DNA of 62,182 nt from Bacteroidota bacterium (GTDB lineage: Bacteria; Bacteroidota; Bacteroidia; Chitinophagales; Chitinophagaceae), in assembly GCA_947460175.1 (NCBI GenBank), contig CANHGW010000012.1, forward strand, positions 1 through 62,182. The letters run 5' to 3'. The position numbers and the translations under genes were made by a program. Below are positions 60,690-62,182 of the stretch, piece by piece. Position 1 is the first letter of the stretch, and each line of letters begins with the position of its first letter. A model generated the notes under the pieces. The model saw only the letters and a list, made by a program, of their open reading frames with translations. It searched no databases and was not told the origin of the DNA.

Positions 60690-61778
60690 ATGAATACATC
60701 AAGTAGGATTGATTATCTAGACTCAGTAAGAGGAATTGCTGCCATGATGGTTGTTTTTTATCATTTTAATGGCTGGAAATGGGAACATCATATTGGGTTT
60801 CATCTTAGTTCAATTATATTTAATGGCAGCGATGCTGTGTCTTTTTTTTTCGTGCTAAGTGGCTTTGTTTTATCCTATAAATATTTTAAAAATGCACAAA
60901 CTGAAATTGATATAAAAGAGTATGTACTCAAACGGTTTTTTAGAATCTATCCTGCCTATATCGCAACTGTATTTCTGAATTACTTTTATGTGAATAGGCA
61001 TACACTTGGCCTGAATACAATTAAAGATATCTTTTATTCAAATGATCAACAGTTATGGCAGGAATTGTTTCTTGTTAAAAGCAATCATAATTTTTATATA
61101 CCCGGATGGACATTGAGTGTAGAAATGGCAGTATCCTTATTACTCCCGTTTATAATTATCATAGCTCGAAAAAACATACATTACTTATATTCATTCATCC
61201 TTGTTTCTATCTTTATTAGTGCAGCTCATATTTCCATGTTTACTATGCATTTTTGTCTTGGGCTTTTGCTTGCATTTTATTTTGATAAAATTCAGGCATT
61301 TCAATTTCAACAGCATAAGTTATATCCCTACAGATGGTTAGGGTTGCTAATCGTATTGGTCCTTTTTTCCATTCGACATATAGACAGAATTCACAGTATC
61401 GGACATCAACTTAAAAACATTTTACTTTATTGGGGTATTGATTTTTTTCATATTAGTGGAATTGCTTCTGCTCTTATTATTTTATTTATCCTCAACAATA
61501 AAAGTATTCAAACATTCCTTACGATAAAACCCCTTTTGTTTATTGGCAAAATATCTTATAGTATTTATCTAATGCATTGGCTTGTGATTGGCTACATTAT
61601 GGAACATTGGGACAAATGGAATTCTTATTATCCCAACAAGTATATTGTATTTGCAGTCATGCTTACCGTAGCTGTTTCTACTACACTTCTTTTAGCAACA
61701 GCCTTGTACTATTTTGTAGAAGTCCCATTCATCCAATTGGCCAAAAAAATAAAAATATCAAGGCCGAAAATGAATTAA
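60690..61778 (+). CDS. Acyltransferase 3 family membrane protein (OafA/YrhL-like)
   Basis: 362 residues with about ten membrane helices. The family start is RIDYLDSVRGIAAMMVVFYH, holding the catalytic-type R-x-x-x arrangement with His21-like residue at the membrane; SFFFVLSGFVLSYKYF, YVLKRFFRIYPAYIATVFLN and FYIPGWTLSVEMAVSLLLPF follow, and SYSIYLMHWLVIGYIMEHW lies near the end. These enzymes O-acetylate or succinylate surface sugars and lipids. It begins 25 bp after hutH; the feoA promoter overlaps its stop codon. Confidence 0.9.
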   Translation: MNTSSRIDYLDSVRGIAAMMVVFYHFNGWKWEHHIGFHLSSIIFNGSDAVSFFFVLSGFVLSYKYFKNAQTEIDIKEYVLKRFFRIYPAYIATVFLNYFYVNRHTLGLNTIKDIFYSNDQQLWQELFLVKSNHNFYIPGWTLSVEMAVSLLLPFIIIIARKNIHYLYSFILVSIFISAAHISMFTMHFCLGLLLAFYFDKIQAFQFQQHKLYPYRWLGLLIVLVLFSIRHIDRIHSIGHQLKNILLYWGIDFFHISGIASALIILFILNNKSIQTFLTIKPLLFIGKISYSIYLMHWLVIGYIMEHWDKWNSYYPNKYIVFAVMLTVAVSTTLLLATALYYFVEVPFIQLAKKIKISRPKMN

Positions 61779-61783
61779 TTTTG
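61776..61783 (+). promoter_or_regulatory. feoA -7 element TAATTTTG
   Basis: An exact TAnnTTTG match that overlaps the acyltransferase stop codon, with 6 bases (CATTCA) to ATG 61790. It excludes the longer frame starting at 61577. Confidence 0.5.
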
Positions 61784-61789
61784 CATTCA

Positions 61790-62020
61790 ATGAAACAAAT
61801 AAAACTAACCGATCTTCCCTATAAACAAAAGGCTATTATCAAAAGTTTTGGAGAAACTGAATTGTATGTAAAATTGCTTGAAATGGGTATAATTCCTGAA
61901 GAAGAAATTTCGGTAGAGTTAACAGCACCACTAGGCGATCCTATTGCTATCAACGTAGCAGGTTATCAATTAAGCTTGCGCAAAGAAGAAGCTTGTACGA
62001 TTATGGTTGAAATAATTTAA
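61790..62020 (+). CDS. feoA: FeoA-domain ferrous iron transport protein
   Basis: 76 residues (MKQIKLTDLPYKQKAIIKSF ... RKEEACTIMVEII), the standard single-domain FeoA with an SH3-like fold: ELYVKLLEMGIIPEEEISVE and PLGDPIAINVAGYQLSLRKE are the signature strands. FeoA supports the FeoB Fe(II) channel. A gene starting at 62172 on the same strand would be the natural place for feoB but only four codons are visible. The palindromic repeat 62087-62141 lies between them. A reading frame beginning at 61577 inside the acyltransferase gene merely overlaps feoA. Confidence 0.92.
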   Translation: MKQIKLTDLPYKQKAIIKSFGETELYVKLLEMGIIPEEEISVELTAPLGDPIAINVAGYQLSLRKEEACTIMVEII

Positions 62021-62086
62021 AGATTCGAAATTTTTATTTCATATATTTGATTATATGTAAGTTCAAGTCATAAGTGCAACAGGTAT

Positions 62087-62141
62087 TTTTCCCTGTGGGG
62101 ACGAAGTGAAGCGTAGCGAAACGAAGTCCCCACAGGGAAAA
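62087..62141. repeat. Long palindromic (REP-like) hairpin after feoA
   Basis: Perfect 16-bp arms TTTTCCCTGTGGGGAC (62087-62102) and GTCCCCACAGGGAAAA (62126-62141) enclose a 23-base loop (GAAGTGAAGCGTAGCGAAAC followed by GAA). It is far more GC-rich than its surroundings and has no T-tract after the 3' arm, so it is not a standard terminator. It resembles the palindromic repeats scattered in Bacteroidota genomes; here it separates feoA from the next gene. Confidence 0.8.
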
Positions 62142-62171
62142 GCTGACAAATACTACCTTTGTAATTACCAC

Positions 62172-62182
62172 ATGACAAAGAA
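62172..62182 (+). CDS. Start of a further gene (possibly feoB), cut by the window edge
   Basis: ATG ACA AAG AA is preceded by a TACCTTTG -7 element (62154-62161) with 10 bases between. Only three full codons are present. The position after feoA makes feoB likely, but this is inference from context alone. Confidence 0.35.

Noticed and set aside
61577-61789. N-terminal extension of feoA starting inside the acyltransferase gene
   Set aside because: The extension has no FeoA similarity, and a -7 element sits at 61776-61783, after the proposed start.

Overview
The window is low-GC, gene-dense bacterial DNA from a member of the Bacteroidota, most likely a free-living relative of the Chitinophagales/Sphingobacteriia (my inference). 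The evidence is the -7 promoter element TAnnTTTG in front of most transcription units, almost no Shine-Dalgarno sequences, a type IX secretion C-terminal sorting domain, an orphan GldM-type domain, a stand-alone MetH homocysteine-methyltransferase module, the long IspG with an inserted domain, BatB/BatC-type proteins and a large TonB-dependent receptor. There is no prophage, CRISPR array or intact insertion sequence. The window looks chromosomal and mostly housekeeping, with a scatter of small decayed or mobile pieces.

Layout. 1-5.6 kb: metH module (edge-truncated) with a SAM-II-like leader, a divergent two-component system, an O-antigen ligase, a YciO-type protein and a beta-barrel protein. 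5.6-9.6 kb: a 41-residue membrane protein, a TylF-like methyltransferase, pdxH, a ydeI-like gene split by a 124-bp MITE-like element, a small membrane protein, a lipoprotein and a frameshifted GldM-like gene. 9.6-21 kb: polA, a secreted protein of unknown function, a toxin-antitoxin pair with a shortened toxin, an acyltransferase-like gene, an LtaS-type sulfatase-fold enzyme, a GH3 hexosaminidase and a TonB receptor operon. 21-31 kb: gpmI, nadC, a lipid kinase, a SUI1 factor, uvrC, gcvT and an M28 peptidase lacking the usual catalytic glutamate. 31-40.7 kb: two TlpA-like thioredoxins, crcB-ppa, a lysA with a 1-bp frameshift, ispG carrying an in-frame repeat, batB-batC, iscU and an IscA-type protein. 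40.7-49.3 kb: a decayed region, an overlapping nucleotidyltransferase pair, kbl, a WYL regulator, an ABC exporter and a cluster linked to cytochrome oxidase assembly (DUF983, SCO, DUF420, an FNR-like reductase). 49.3-62.2 kb: a T9SS cargo protein, a tiny zinc-ribbon protein, a GT-C-like membrane protein, tRNA-Phe, recQ, a TPR protein, creD, hutH, an acyltransferase, feoA and the first codons of another gene.

How it works together. Transcription units are short, often one to three genes, and many are convergent with 0-20 bp between stop codons. At least thirteen genes have the -7 element only 4-8 bases before the start codon, which predicts leaderless or nearly leaderless mRNAs and corrects several start sites. 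The main points for follow-up are the SAM-II-like leader before metH, the MITE in the ydeI-like gene, two independent frameshifts that each look like loss of one A from an A-run followed by TGC, the out-of-frame 50-bp overlap of the nucleotidyltransferase pair, and four very small proteins that length cut-offs would miss.
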